Shown here in pieces: positions 1 to 11,452 of a stretch of DNA of 64,000 nt. The first letter of the stretch is position 1. The number at the start of each line of letters is the position of its first letter. The stretch spans positions 1,046,966 to 1,110,965 of the forward strand of contig CM040446.1 in NCBI GenBank assembly GCA_022749755.1. Direction: 5' to 3'. A model generated the notes under the pieces. That model saw only the letters and a program-made list of their open reading frames with translations. It ran no database searches and had not been told where the DNA came from. The position numbers and the translations under genes are program-made. The stretch comes from Azadirachta indica. Taxonomy: Eukaryota > Streptophyta > Magnoliopsida > Sapindales > Meliaceae.

Positions 1-116
1 AGGGGGAGCTGTTCATGTCATAATAGATTTGATTAGAGCAGTGTGATTGAATATCTTGCTATCTGGCACCATAAAGTGCCCCATTTGCATCAAATTTGGG
101 GAGGAATTGGTCTATA

Positions 117-228
117 GTAATTTAATCTTAAACATAATAAAGTATATCTGGCTATCTGTGTGCATCAAGAATATTAATTTAATCTTAAAAATAATAAAGA
201 ATATTTGGCTCTGTGTGCACCAAGATAT
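117..228. repeat. Two-unit 57-bp tandem repeat in intron
   Basis: A block starting tttaatctta at position 121 recurs at 178 with only a few changes (period 57 bp). Both units run on through a similar ctgtgtgca(t/c)caaga segment. It lies in what I take to be an intron of the gene whose last exons follow. The rest of 1-443 holds no exon I can support. Confidence 0.6.
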
Positions 229-443
229 TGGGCTTTGTATTTCAGAAAAAATATATTTTTGCCTATATTTCACCAATAAAGACATTTTGGAAGTTTGCTA
301 AAGCTGCAAGCTGAAATCTAAGTCCTTCTGCCTTTCTTTATTGATTTTCTCTATGATAATTGCTTCTTGTTTATATTCGGCCGTCTTCAATTATTGCTGT
401 TGCAACTGATGTTTCTGTTGATGGATACTTAACCAAAAAACAG

Positions 444-1223
444 CTGAAAAGACGTTTAAACTCTTCCACTCCCAGGAGCGTGAGCTAGTGAACAAGTATA
501 ATTATGTTATTAGCCTGTGGAGAAGAGTGAGTGCATTTGTTTTCTACTTTGTTCTTGCAATTAGAAGCCATTTTTGTTTACTTGTTACAGATTCTTAGCG
601 GAAGTCGGCTATCAGTATGTGATATACTTTATTTATTTATTTTTGTTATATACTTTTGTTCTCTTTTCAGATTTCAACTGTTACTGGAGAACTGCGATAT
701 ATGGATGCCTTGAGATTACTATATACCTTAGAGGATGCATCAAAAAAGTAAGGCACATGTGACCATCCTATTCATACTGGGTGAATATTGGAAAATAAAA
801 AAATGTTTTCATTGATACAATATCACTCCTAATCTAGGCTGATTTAGCCCCAAGAAAGATTTGAGATTTATTATATGAGGATTGATGAAGATCATTTTAA
901 AATATACTCATTATGGTGGTAGAAATTAGTTTAGTGTTTTGATGGCCATCCTGCAGTTTTTCCAATAATAGATGGGAAATTTCATCAAGCAAATGAATTT
1001 ATTAGCTTTTATGTAAACTTGGCTTATTAAGGAATTTCATTTCTCATGCAGGTTCGTTGATCAAGTTAACACAACCATCACCCTTCTCCACCCTATCCAC
1101 TGCATGAGAGAGAGGGAAGTACAAGTGGTCTTTGATATGACAACAATTCCTGCTTTCTTGATTGTTTTGGGCATTCTCTATATTGTGTTAAAGCCAAAAC
1201 GACCAAAGCCTAAAATTAATTGA
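444..1223 (+). CDS. 3' end of a tail-anchored membrane protein gene (partial)
   Basis: Four exons read in one frame: 444-526, 591-614 (a 24-bp microexon), 671-747 and 1052-1223, with AG acceptors, GT donors and matching phases. They encode about 118 C-terminal residues ending at TGA 1221-1223. The peptide has a helical segment (ELVNKYNYVISLWRR), then an LLYTLEDASKKFVDQVN stretch, one hydrophobic segment (IPAFLIVLGILYIVL) and a basic tail KPKRPKPKIN. This suggests a single C-terminal membrane span with a short basic tail on the other side. I do not recognise the family from the sequence. One guess from gene order is the plant ER membrane protein at Arabidopsis At5g58100 (SPOT1), because the Aha1-like and ROS3-like genes further along match neighbours of that locus. 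The 5' part lies outside the window. The gene converges on transporter copy A. Confidence 0.6.
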
Positions 1224-1950
1224 GAAAGACTTGGAGAAGAGATCATGGTTGCTAAGTGCAGTTTTGATCAACGTGATTGATGACGTCTCTGGGGGGAATG
1301 ATGTCACATTTTGTCCCCGGGTAATCATATAGGTTATACATTAATTTTTTGTCTGTCCAAGGCATCTGTAAGGCTTTATTCAAATGATAGTTGATCAGAG
1401 AGAAAGTAGGAAGCAGAATGCAGTCACAACCACTGGGTTGAAGTGATCAGCGTAGTTGCTTGTAGGTTTCATGTATTGTACTTTTTTACCTGGCTGATCG
1501 AAACCTTGCGTTGAAATTTTATATAACCGAGCAAAAGCTCTACATGACTGACAAGTCTAATCAGCCTCTTCTGTTGAGTTGTATACTATTCCCCTTTTAG
1601 TTTGATGACAATGTCACAGAATTGAAAATTTTGCATCGGTACATTGTGTGGTAGCTTTCTATGGACTCATTGGAAGAAATTTTTACTGATTTGCAAAATC
1701 CATAGTTTTGCTGCTCAATACAAGCTGGTATGTGATGATCTGCTATCTGGTTGAAATGTGTGCATCTTTGAAGTTAATTTGTACACCTCTCAAGACTCGA
1801 GTCTTGAGGGTGTGTCTAAGCTCTTGTAGATTTTTCAGCGATTTAAAAAATGGATGGTGATTATTATAAGAAACTATAAGTTGTGAATTAATGAAAAACG
1901 TATTTTGAGACATTGGTTTCTTATTCAGAGAGTTTAATGTCACAAATTTA
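1224..1950. other. Convergent 3' spacer
   Basis: This spacer lies between the stop of the upstream gene and the stop of transporter copy A, so it should hold both 3' untranslated regions. A perfect 20-bp palindrome (ctcaagactcgagtcttgag) lies at 1789-1808. No other gene was seen. Confidence 0.6.
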
Positions 1951-3866
1951 TTATTGATCAACACTAACTGGTGTAGAATGGGATTCCCCGTCTGTAATGT
2001 CACTCAATCCCCTTCCCTTGGTTTCAAATGGAATGAGTGTAACACAGATTAATGCAACAACAATTACAGCCTCAAACAGAATGACGACGGCTGTTTCGTG
2101 ACAGCTAGTTACTAGTCCCACTGCTACAAGAGGGCATATCATTCCACCAATTTTTCCCATTGCGTTTGCAACTCCAGCACCACTTGACCTTATGAAAGTT
2201 GGATATATCTGCGCATAAAGGATACCATTTTTTCAGATGAGCAGATACAGCAATGCTGAAAGAGTTGGAAACCCAAAAATTTGAGGCTTTCAGGATTTCT
2301 CCGGGGCCTTACCTCCGGGGTGAAAATACAGGCAACTGTGAAAGCTCCAAAAGCAAACATGCGGGCAACTACTAATGATCCAGTTATTAGAATGTTTAAC
2401 TGTAGCATAGGCAGAGGTAGAAGGAAAATGAATACTAAGATGAACATAATCATCATGGAAAGCTTTCGACCAGCTCTATCCACAGTAATTGCTGCAAATA
2501 CAAGCCCAGGAACCTCTGGAAATAATTAAGTCACAAGAATTGCTACTAATCATGACCCCAAAAACAAAAATTATTGATTAAAAGAGATGGAAATTAGTTA
2601 TGCATTACCTCCCAAGCTAGCAAGAAACACATCCACGTAGAGGCTACTTGAGTTGTGCATTTTTTCTGAAAACATGAGTGTTGAGCCACATTTACTTTGC
2701 ATACTACTTAGCTTCGAGGTCAGCAGTATGATACCATAATATGTGAATGCATTTCCAAAGAATAACATCCATAATAGAAGAGTTGTTCTAATTAATCTTG
2801 ATGAGAAAAGTAGAAGAAATGCAGAGAAGCCTGATTTCTGTTTCTTGATTTTGATTTTATCCGGGAGTAAAGGGGTAAGATCAGCTGGAAGTGCAAATTC
2901 TTCATCAGGACTTACTATTGTGTCTGACACAAGCATGCCATTTGGGATTTTCCCTTTATTGAGAAGAGCTATCTTCTCCAGGATGTCATGTACATCAGCT
3001 GTTCTACCTTTCATATGAAGATATCTTGGAGACTCCGGAGCAAGACTGTATAAGAGAAGCACCACAAATGAAGGTATAGAAGATAACGCAAGTAGCCACC
3101 TCCAGTTCAATCTAGTCATCACAATCTGCGTAAGAGCGACAGAGTTGACTTCCATAAAGCTATTCAATGTCTTTCACATCAGTTTGGGAAATTTGAGATG
3201 GGAAAAGACGACTTACCCAAGCAAGTGAAGCTTCAAATATTGAACCAAGTGTCCAGAAAGTTGAAAAGATAACCATCCACATTCCTCTCTTTGCGGCAGG
3301 AACATACTCTAGAAACCAGGCTGAGAATACAGGGCCACTGCCTATGCCAATCCCGACTAAGAAACGAAGAGAGAGCAATGATGCATAGTTTGGGGAGAAA
3401 GCACTCAATAAACCAACTGCACTTGTTATCATTGCTACGCCAAGAAAACCCTTCCTGGCAAAAAGAAAAATGCAGCAAGCCAAATGTGTTCAAAAGCTTG
3501 AAAATTAATGTACATGGATTGCAAGTCTCAAGCAATCCACTTTTACGTATTGAAGACAACATTAACAAATGAAAATCAGCCAAAATATAATCACTTTCTT
3601 CCATAGTTGTCTGATGTAAGGCCCCATAAGTATACTCCAATTAAATTGCCAGCAAAAACAACAGTTGTTAACAGGCTTTCCTCACTTGGAGAGAGTTCCC
3701 ATTCAGATTTGACTGCTGGTCCTATGAAAGAGAGAATCATAACTTCCATGGCCTCAGCAAAAACACCAAGTCCAGCATAAGCAAACACAAGATACTGAAA
3801 CTTCCCAAACCCCATGGAAGTAAGTGCTTCATCCACTGTGTAACTCTGCCTCTCATCATCACCCAT
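1951..3866 (-). CDS. OCT7: OCT7-like MFS transporter, copy A (intact)
   Basis: Five coding exons on the minus strand: 3595-3866, 3217-3454, 2609-3125, 2313-2515 and 1951-2208, giving 495 residues with all phases consistent. The family is the plant organic cation/carnitine transporter 7 group (SVOP-like, related to Arabidopsis At3g13050, reported as a nicotinate carrier). It should be a 12-helix proton-coupled carrier of small organic ions; the substrate is inferred only. Visible motifs are the loop 2-3 motif (GLTSDNYGRK), ESPRYL after helix 6, VDRAGRK in loop 8-9 and PFETKGR after helix 12. Its introns are very short (intron 1 is 140 bp, intron 2 is 91 bp), while the sister copies have 300 to 1300 bp. 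The intron 1 donor is shifted one base to AA|GTGATT but keeps the frame. The ATG sits directly behind a TAG acceptor, so a 5' UTR intron is likely. Confidence 0.9.
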
Positions 3867-4198
3867 CTACAGAACCCAAGTGCAAAATCAAATATTTCCA
3901 TCAGTTCCATTCTTGATCAGTCTGATTTCAGATTTTCACTGACAGAAAACCTTTCTCCAAAGTACAAGGAATAAGTACTGTCAATTCCATAATGTAAAGC
4001 AGGTACACATTTATCTATTTGAGACAGCAGAATCAGCACTCAGTACAAAAATGGAAATGGTGAAAACATTTTTTGTTCTTACTTTCATACTTTCTTACTG
4101 CATGTAAAATTTATTCAGCATCTTTATATCCGCACAATTAGTTGAAAATGAAATAAGAACATGAAATTCAAGATAACATTATCATACCTTCTAAGAAG
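3867..4198 (-). other. Probable 5' UTR intron of copy A
   Basis: On the minus strand the sequence directly before the ATG reads ctgtag, an acceptor. About 330 bp upstream, cttagaag|gtatga forms a donor (exon edge at 4198). This donor resembles the one proposed for copy F (cttctgagag|gtattc). The untranslated exon would lie just above 4198; its start cannot be read from the sequence. Confidence 0.5.
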
Positions 4199-5599
4199 TC
4201 GAATGCAGCTTTGCTTGAGATTCCCCTCTAGAAAGGCACCAAAATTTTTGATGATTGCTTTGAAGGTAAAATAAAAAAAACCTGTCTTCCTCAGCTACCC
4301 ATCAGCCACCTATATGTGAGCATTGGCATAAAAGGTAACTGAGTTAGTAAGTGCTTTGCAGTCTAAAGCTGCATAAACTCGAAAACAAGGAAGAAAGAAC
4401 AAACTCATAATCATGTTGGCAAAATGAAACGCCAAAAGTTGATAATAATTCAATATTGCTTCTATTAAGAGCTGAAGTTCAAATTTGGTGCTTATGATTA
4501 ACGAAGTTGCATATAGATACAAGGAATTTATACTGCTTTGATTCGAAACCACTTACAATTGGGGAAAGGTAGTTAATACTTTGTAATAATCCAAATTTTT
4601 TTTTTTTTTGATGGACTATATACAGAAATGAAAACAAGATTGCCAATTATGCACCATTCCTGTTGTTAAATTAGTTTATAGTATCAAAATATTTAAAGCA
4701 TAAAATACATAATAAAAGTTGCAAGTTGCAGCTAGTGATATAAACAAGATATCATACTACTATTACGAAAATGGACAACTAATTAAAAAGTTTATTTGAA
4801 ATTAAAATGTCATGATTTAAAAGTATAATTAAAATTAAAGTTCCTTGACTTTTAATATACAGATTGTGTGAAATAAAATTGCGAACTATTAAGTATTAGT
4901 GTGTAAATAGGTTATAAACATTATCGATCCAATAAAAATGAAAAATTATTAAATACTTAAGATGTTTTATTTTTAAAGTTAAGCTGGATCAGAATAGTTT
5001 CAAATATATGTTAAACTTGAATTCCAACAACTTTTAATCTAATATAATAATTTCAATTATTTGCCTATTGGTTGAAGACTGTAGAATGACATACAATGAT
5101 GGATCCTATACTTTCCAAAATCTATTTGAAAAGAAAACCAACATTTATTTGTCCAGAAAAGATTTTGGAAAGATTTCATTACATTTAAAAATGCTAGAGA
5201 TCCAAACGCGTCAAAGGTTTAAGATAATAAATATGGCAATAAGATTCACCATTGCCTATTCTAGATTTGCTAATTTTGACTTGTGCGAAAAATTCAACAA
5301 CTATTCTTAACATTTTTAAGCAATAGTGCTTTTAAAGGATATAATATATTGTTTCAATCACATATGCTATAGTGAGATTGAGGCTGACTTTTGAACTTTT
5401 CAGGTTTATATATCTACTTAGATTCGGAGAAAAGTTTATATAGTATTTTGTATTTGCTAAGATCAAAGTTTAGATCAATACGGAATCCAAGTCTGTACAT
5501 CAATCTTATCTATGTCAGACATGTGTTCAACATGGTTGGGATTGTTTAATGTTGAAACAATGATTTCACTTGATTGTAATCAGGAACTGTACAAACTAT
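4199..5599. other. Spacer between copies A and B
   Basis: AT-rich spacer that must contain the promoter of copy A and the 3' end of copy B. No protein-coding stretch, RNA gene or clean transposon end was recognised. Confidence 0.5.
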
Positions 5600-8500
5600 T
5601 TACCTGACAACTAAAGCTAGTTTAGAGTTTGATACATCATCTATGGTGTCACTTAATTCCTTTCCTTTGGTTTCAAATGGGATAAGCAGAGTAGAGACTA
5701 CTGAAAGAACTATTACAACCCCTAACAGAATTATTGCTTCTGTTTGATGGCAATTAGTCAATAGTCCAACTGCTACAAGGGGGCATATCATGCCACCAAT
5801 TCTTCCCATAGCATATGAAAGTCCGGTGCCAGTTGATCTCATAGAAGTTGGATATATCTACAGAAAAAAAAAAAAAAAAAAAACGTGAGAAAAATGCATA
5901 AGTTCAAAATTGTAGGAGTGCATTCTAAGAGCTACTAGTCATCATGATTCATGATTACCAAGTAATGATTCCCTTGGGAGAAGCAAGACCAAAAATTGGG
6001 TAAGTAGTATGTATAAGTTGATGGGCATACCTCGGGGGCAAAAATGTTGGCGATGATAAAGGTTCCCATGGAGCACATGCGAGCTCCAGATAATAATGCT
6101 GTTGTCAAGAAGTTGGACCGATGTGTAACCAGCGGAAGAAGGAAAATACATACTAAGATAAACATAATTGTCAAGGAAGACTTTCGTCCTACTCTGTCTA
6201 CAATTATTGCAGCCAAAAGAAGTCCAGGAAGCTCTGCAAAAGTGAAAGTAAAATCAAAAGGAAAAATAGATTCTGAATACTGAATACTAGAAATGGAACA
6301 CCAAGACAGACAAACCTGCGAAGCTAGTGATGAATACATCTATGTAGAGGCTAGAATCTTGGACACTTTCCAAAAGCAAGATAGATGAGCTACATTTACT
6401 TTGCATACTACTTAGTGCAGATGTCAGCAATATAATACCGTAATAAACAAATGAATTCCCAAAGAATAATATCCACAAGAGAATGGTTGTTCCAAATAGT
6501 CTTGGCGAGAATAGCATAAGAAAGGACGAGAAGCCTGTAGTTTTATTTGTAGTTGAAGAGAGTAGAGGAGTTTCTTCTGATGTAGAAAATTCTTCATCCA
6601 GTTGGGTTGTTCTATCAGAAATAAGACTGCCTGAGGGGAGGCTTGCTCTGTTGAATAGAGCTATCTTCTCCAGAATGTTATATGCATCAACTATTCTATC
6701 TTTTGTACACAGATATCTTGGAGACTCTGGCATGAAACTAATAAAAATAAGCACAATAAATGATGATGGTATAGCAGATAAAGCAAGTAGCCACCTCCAA
6801 TTCCATCTTGGCATGACGATCTACAACAGAAGTGATGGAATATCACAGTTTCTGTATAATCAAAAAGTTTTCCACTTGTTCATAAAATAAACATAAAAGG
6901 ATGAAAACAAAAGTTGGAAACATTCTAGGCTCATAGAAATCTTGTATAACTTAAATAGGCTGAACCATTTCAACATTGCTGCGGTTTAGTTTTCTTATTT
7001 TTCTAAAGACAGCAAAGCAGAAAATTATGATGTAAGAAGCTCCAAATCTTTCCTTAACAGTAAACATATTTGTGAGCCCCTTGTTTAAATCACTACCAAA
7101 AATGTCTCGGAATTCATGATCCGTCCTGTGATCTCTGACAACTGAACTGATGTTGAACTGTTATGAAAAAGTACTGTTAACTATCGAAGTTGCAAATTAA
7201 GCAGGACAATGCCAAAAATTCTTTTAGTCAAAATAATCTGTAACTTGGTAATAAGCGGGTCTTTAGTACTCAAACCAGCTTAGGCGTGTGAATAATTGAA
7301 CCAGAAGGTGATTTGGGGCATTAAACTTTTAGCTGGAGTATTGCTCTGTAGTTATCTCATTAAGCAAACTTCGAGGGGAAGAGGGTTTTGGCAAGGGGTG
7401 GTTGGTAGAGGACTTTTATGCAAGACTATGCTGGAATCTTGGAGGGTAGAAGCCTCAAAAATAACAGGAGGTAAAAGTGAAAATTTAATATCTTTTGATT
7501 CTGAACTCTTATTTGTCAATATTCAGGGTATGTCAGGGGAGGGTTTCACTAAACACACAATAGAACTCATAAACAGTATCAAATTATGTAAGAGTCATCA
7601 TATTTATTTTCTATATATTTACAAAGCTTAAATGCCCTAAAATTTAATTTTCAATACACTGATAACCCAGGGAAGATAGATGTACGGAGAAATCACCAAA
7701 ATGTATATGGAATTAATGAGGTGGTACAGAGCACTATAGTCAAGATTACTTGATGTTATGCAACACTTTTGGTTCATAATTGAGTTATGAGTAGAGTTGG
7801 AAGAGTCTCCATCTTGGACAACATTTTTAAGCATGCCTCAATAATCAAGCAAAGGAAACATACCCAAGCAAGTGCAGCCTCAGAAACAGACCCAAATGTC
7901 CAAAAAGTTGAAAAGAAAATCATCCACATTCCTCTATTTGAAGGAGGAACAAACTCTAGAAACCAGGAGAAGAATACATGCCCACTGCCCAGGCCAACAC
8001 CAACCAAACCACGAAGAATCACCAACGACACATAATTAGGGGAAAGAGCGCTTAGTAACCCAGCCACACTAGTCAGCATAGATCCACCAAGAATACTTTT
8101 CCTGTAAAAGGAAAAACAAAATACAATGGCTAAAAGGAGATTATCATTTGACAGTCTAGAACAATACTCGTGGACTTCAAGAGTTCAATCTTAAAAATCT
8201 GACCATTTTTTGAGGCTAATAAATTATATCTAGAAATGACTTCTTTGATATGATAATTGATAGATACTAATATCTTTTCAACTCAATCAATGATTGTGTT
8301 TAGAATTCTATATGTTAGAACACCTGCACGCCTTTCCTTTCCAACACTGGTCTGTCAGGAAAGACGGTTTAGGGGATAAAATCTTTACAGAGTTTATTAT
8401 GATTTGCAAATTATTGCAATACATCAATCAAAGAATAGGAGGAACAAAAGGTTAGAAACAACCACATTAGCACATCAAATATGCGAATGTAATTTGTTTG

Positions 8501-9157
8501 CTATAAGTGTATCTACAAGTTTTTTGTCACATAGAAAATATCAAAAATATTTGCAAAAGGGAAAGGTAAACGAGAAGGAACCTAATGGGAGTAGTTCTTA
8601 ACATAAACACTCACTGCTTAAAAAGGCTATATCAGTAATCTGAGTCCCAATTCTGAGAAAATGTGGCAAGATAGCAAAACAGGATACATTTCAGGAGACA
8701 GACTAATATCGGCAAAGGAATATCCAACAAAATGAATACAGTGTTCAAACGTTTTCTGTAAGTTCCAAGAAAATTCAGAAATATCCTGGTACAGTCATTA
8801 TATAGAGTGTGCTACACAACATTAGCAGAGGAGAAATAGAGACAAAAACAGTGAAATAGACCAGAATAAATTACAGGACAAGGCATACCTTCTTCCATAA
8901 CTATCTGATATAAGACCCCATGAATATGCTCCTACTAACATTCCACCAAAAACAACGGTTGTTATAATGCTCTCTTCACTAGAGGAGAGTCCCCACTCAG
9001 ATGCAACTGCAGATCCTACAAAGGAGAGTATCATAACCTCCATTGCTTCTGCGAACCAACCAAGGCCAGAATAAGCAAGCGCAAGGCCTTGGAACTTCCC
9101 AAACCCCATGAAAGTAAGTGCATCATCCAATGTGTACACAAGGCTCTGATCATCCAT
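5600..9157 (-). CDS. OCT7: OCT7-like MFS transporter, copy B (intact)
   Basis: Coding exons: 8889-9157, 7864-8101, 6316-6820, 6031-6233 and 5600-5857, giving 490 residues. All introns are GT-AG and the phases are 2, 0, 1 and 0. The N-terminus MDDQSLVYTLDDAL is followed by helix 1. The loop 2-3 motif GLISDSYGRRK lies at residues 81-91, the FVPPSNRG motif after helix 4 near 140-147, PESPRYL after helix 6, VDRVGRK near 349-355 and PFETKGKEL before the C-terminus. Length and helix pattern fit a complete MFS carrier in a membrane. Introns 1 and 2 are 787 and 1043 bp. Parts of intron 2 (about 7300-7500) clearly match intron 2 of copy C (about 13010-13190), so B and C look like the youngest pair. 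The substrate is unknown; nicotinate or another small organic ion is the family-based guess. Confidence 0.92.
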
Positions 9158-9921
9158 CTAGGCAACAAATGAAAAATGGAGACTTTTAGATTGTTTATTT
9201 TGAGTGCTATAATTAAATATGAAATCAAAGTAACAGCTACATCTGAGTTTGCAACTAAAGCAGTCATTCATCAGTCATCATGATTTTTGCTTGAAGAATT
9301 AGATATCATGTTTACATTTAGAAGGTTGACAAATCTCGATCTTTTTCTGTTGTTCTATATTAACTGAGCTGCATTAGATTTAGTCTAAGTTTAAATAAGT
9401 TACTGTAAAAATTAAAAATAAAGCAGGCATGTATACATGCATTGCATCTTCTCCAAACACATTTTATTTCTGGCTCTTGTAAACTCATAAAACAATTTCC
9501 AAAATTAACATAGTAAAAACAGATTGATGCCTGGAGAATACTTCTCATGGTACATGGTTTCAGAAAAGCCAATAAATACTGTGTATGCAACACTAGAAGA
9601 CGGATACTATCTTGATAAGAAATTAGCAAGCCATGTTAGTCTGATCTAACCATCTCGCTAATGCTACACTTCCAGTATATACATATTTCATGAAACAACA
9701 TCTTGATGTTAAAACTACCGGGGAATATTGATTCACTTGTGTCCTTGATTCCAATTTTCTGTGATACGAAATTTTCTGAGAAGTTGTAAGAAAGGAGAAA
9801 AACTCAGGCAATCAAGGACTATCCCACTTATCTTCTTTGACGTCCTCTTTAAAATATTGGGGTCGAATTCATCTCCATCCCCACAGATACTGTAAGTTAA
9901 AAATCCAGAAAATAAAAGTAC
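9158..9921 (-). other. Probable 5' UTR intron of copy B
   Basis: The ATG is preceded by gttgcctag, an acceptor. A donor ctgaag|gtactt lies at 9921-9920, and copy C has a matching one (taaaag|gtactt). Blocks at 9768-9862 and 9944-9970 resemble blocks upstream of copy C (14697-14800 and 15058-15085), which supports a shared leader region. Confidence 0.5.
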
Positions 9922-10319
9922 CTTCAGATTTTTAAAATATTATGCAGCTGTAGTTTGAATTTCTTTCCTTCAATACATATCCAGTCTCTCTTAGGCTAAC
10001 AGCTGCATCAACAAAAATATCCTGTATCGGCGTTGCATTATTCTTAAGATTCGTAAACGAACAGAATATTAACATAAAAACAAAACCAATCATAATCCCG
10101 GATACAAAACCAAATATTGAACTTACAACAGTGTTGAAAGTAAAAAAGCTGCCAGCGACAGCTGTCTTTAAGACTCCGAGGTTGCAGGAATATTATCAGA
10201 GGAAGAACAAGAATCATAATATGATGATTTCGTGGAGATAAAAGCTGTTAGGTGCCTGAATCTGATCATGAGGGGCCATTTTCTGTAGTTTGTTGTGTTT
10301 TATCTTGTAAATTGTAACA

Positions 10320-10970
10320 TAATTGTATGGGAGATTAACACATACCTCCCCTAAAGTAAGAGAAATTTTTGCATAGATGGAGGGTTTAGAAAACTTCATA
10401 AATACCTTCCTTATACCATTAGTAAATCATGATTAACTGTTAGTTGACTGTTAAACCTATAAATATTTTAGTAAAACAAGGATTTTCTTTTAGTCTTGCA
10501 TACACATATCTCTCTCCTAATAGTTTAAAAAAGGTCTCTAAAATAAGAATTATAACCCTATAAAATAATAGTTATTTAAGAAAAATAAATAATAAATATC
10601 TAAAATATAATAAATTATAATATATTTGTATAAAATATATTAATTAAATAAATAATACTATTATTTTATATTATATTAATAATATGAATATTTATTAATA
10701 TATTGTAAGTTAAAATATTGTAAAAAATTTGGATAAATAATTTAAATTTTAATATTTAAAGTTTATTTAATTTTCTTTATTTTATGTTTTATGCAAAGTT
10801 ATTATTTTAAGAACATTCTTACTTTTAGTAAAAATGAATGGTCAATTAATGGCTTAAGCCGTAAGGGGAGATATCTGTGAGTTTTTTGAAACTTTTTATC
10901 TATATGTATTTTTTTAAATCTTAGGAGAGAGATGTGTTAATTTTTTATAATGGTATTTATATAAATTATA
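10320..10970. mobile_element. MITE-like element with long imperfect inverted arms
   Basis: The left end (gattaacacatacctcccc and onward, about 10333-10440) pairs imperfectly over roughly 100 bp with the right end read in reverse (attaacacatctctctcc, about 10860-10955). The AT-rich centre has no coding capacity. No clean target duplication was found. A short segment near 10435 (gttagttgactgtt) recurs in reverse near 58041, so this may be a repeat family. It lies in the spacer between copies B and C. Confidence 0.5.
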
Positions 10971-11452
10971 TTCTTAAAGCATGAATTATTAAAAATAAAA
11001 AATAAATAAATAAAATAATAAGTTGACGGACAAGACAAGGAAGATAAGGTGTTAAGAGTCGCAGAAGCGGACAGCAAGACAAGACAACTCGTGGAGGAAA
11101 ACGGTGGAGTGTTCTTTTTTATTTTATTTATTTATTTCCTGATGAGTATTTATTCATTTATTAAATTAATAATTAATAATTAATGATCGCGCTAAGTAAT
11201 CTTGTTCCTTGGAGCTAATTTTCTCCAGGATATGATGATGACCTTGTAGTACGTAGTATAAATACCTTGCAGACTCTGATGCAAGACCATAGAGAAGATT
11301 GCATCAACACTAATGAAGCATTTCAAACTCGATGGAATTTCACAATATAACATTGAAGAAGATGTTCATAGTGTATACAAACAAATAATTGTCCGAAGAC
11401 ATATATTGAACAGTGCTTTTACTTGATTTTAATCGGGAACTGTACAAACTTA

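Noticed and set aside
47..301. 84-codon open frame at the window start
   Set aside because: It is AT-rich, contains a 57-bp tandem repeat, has no domain and fits an intron.
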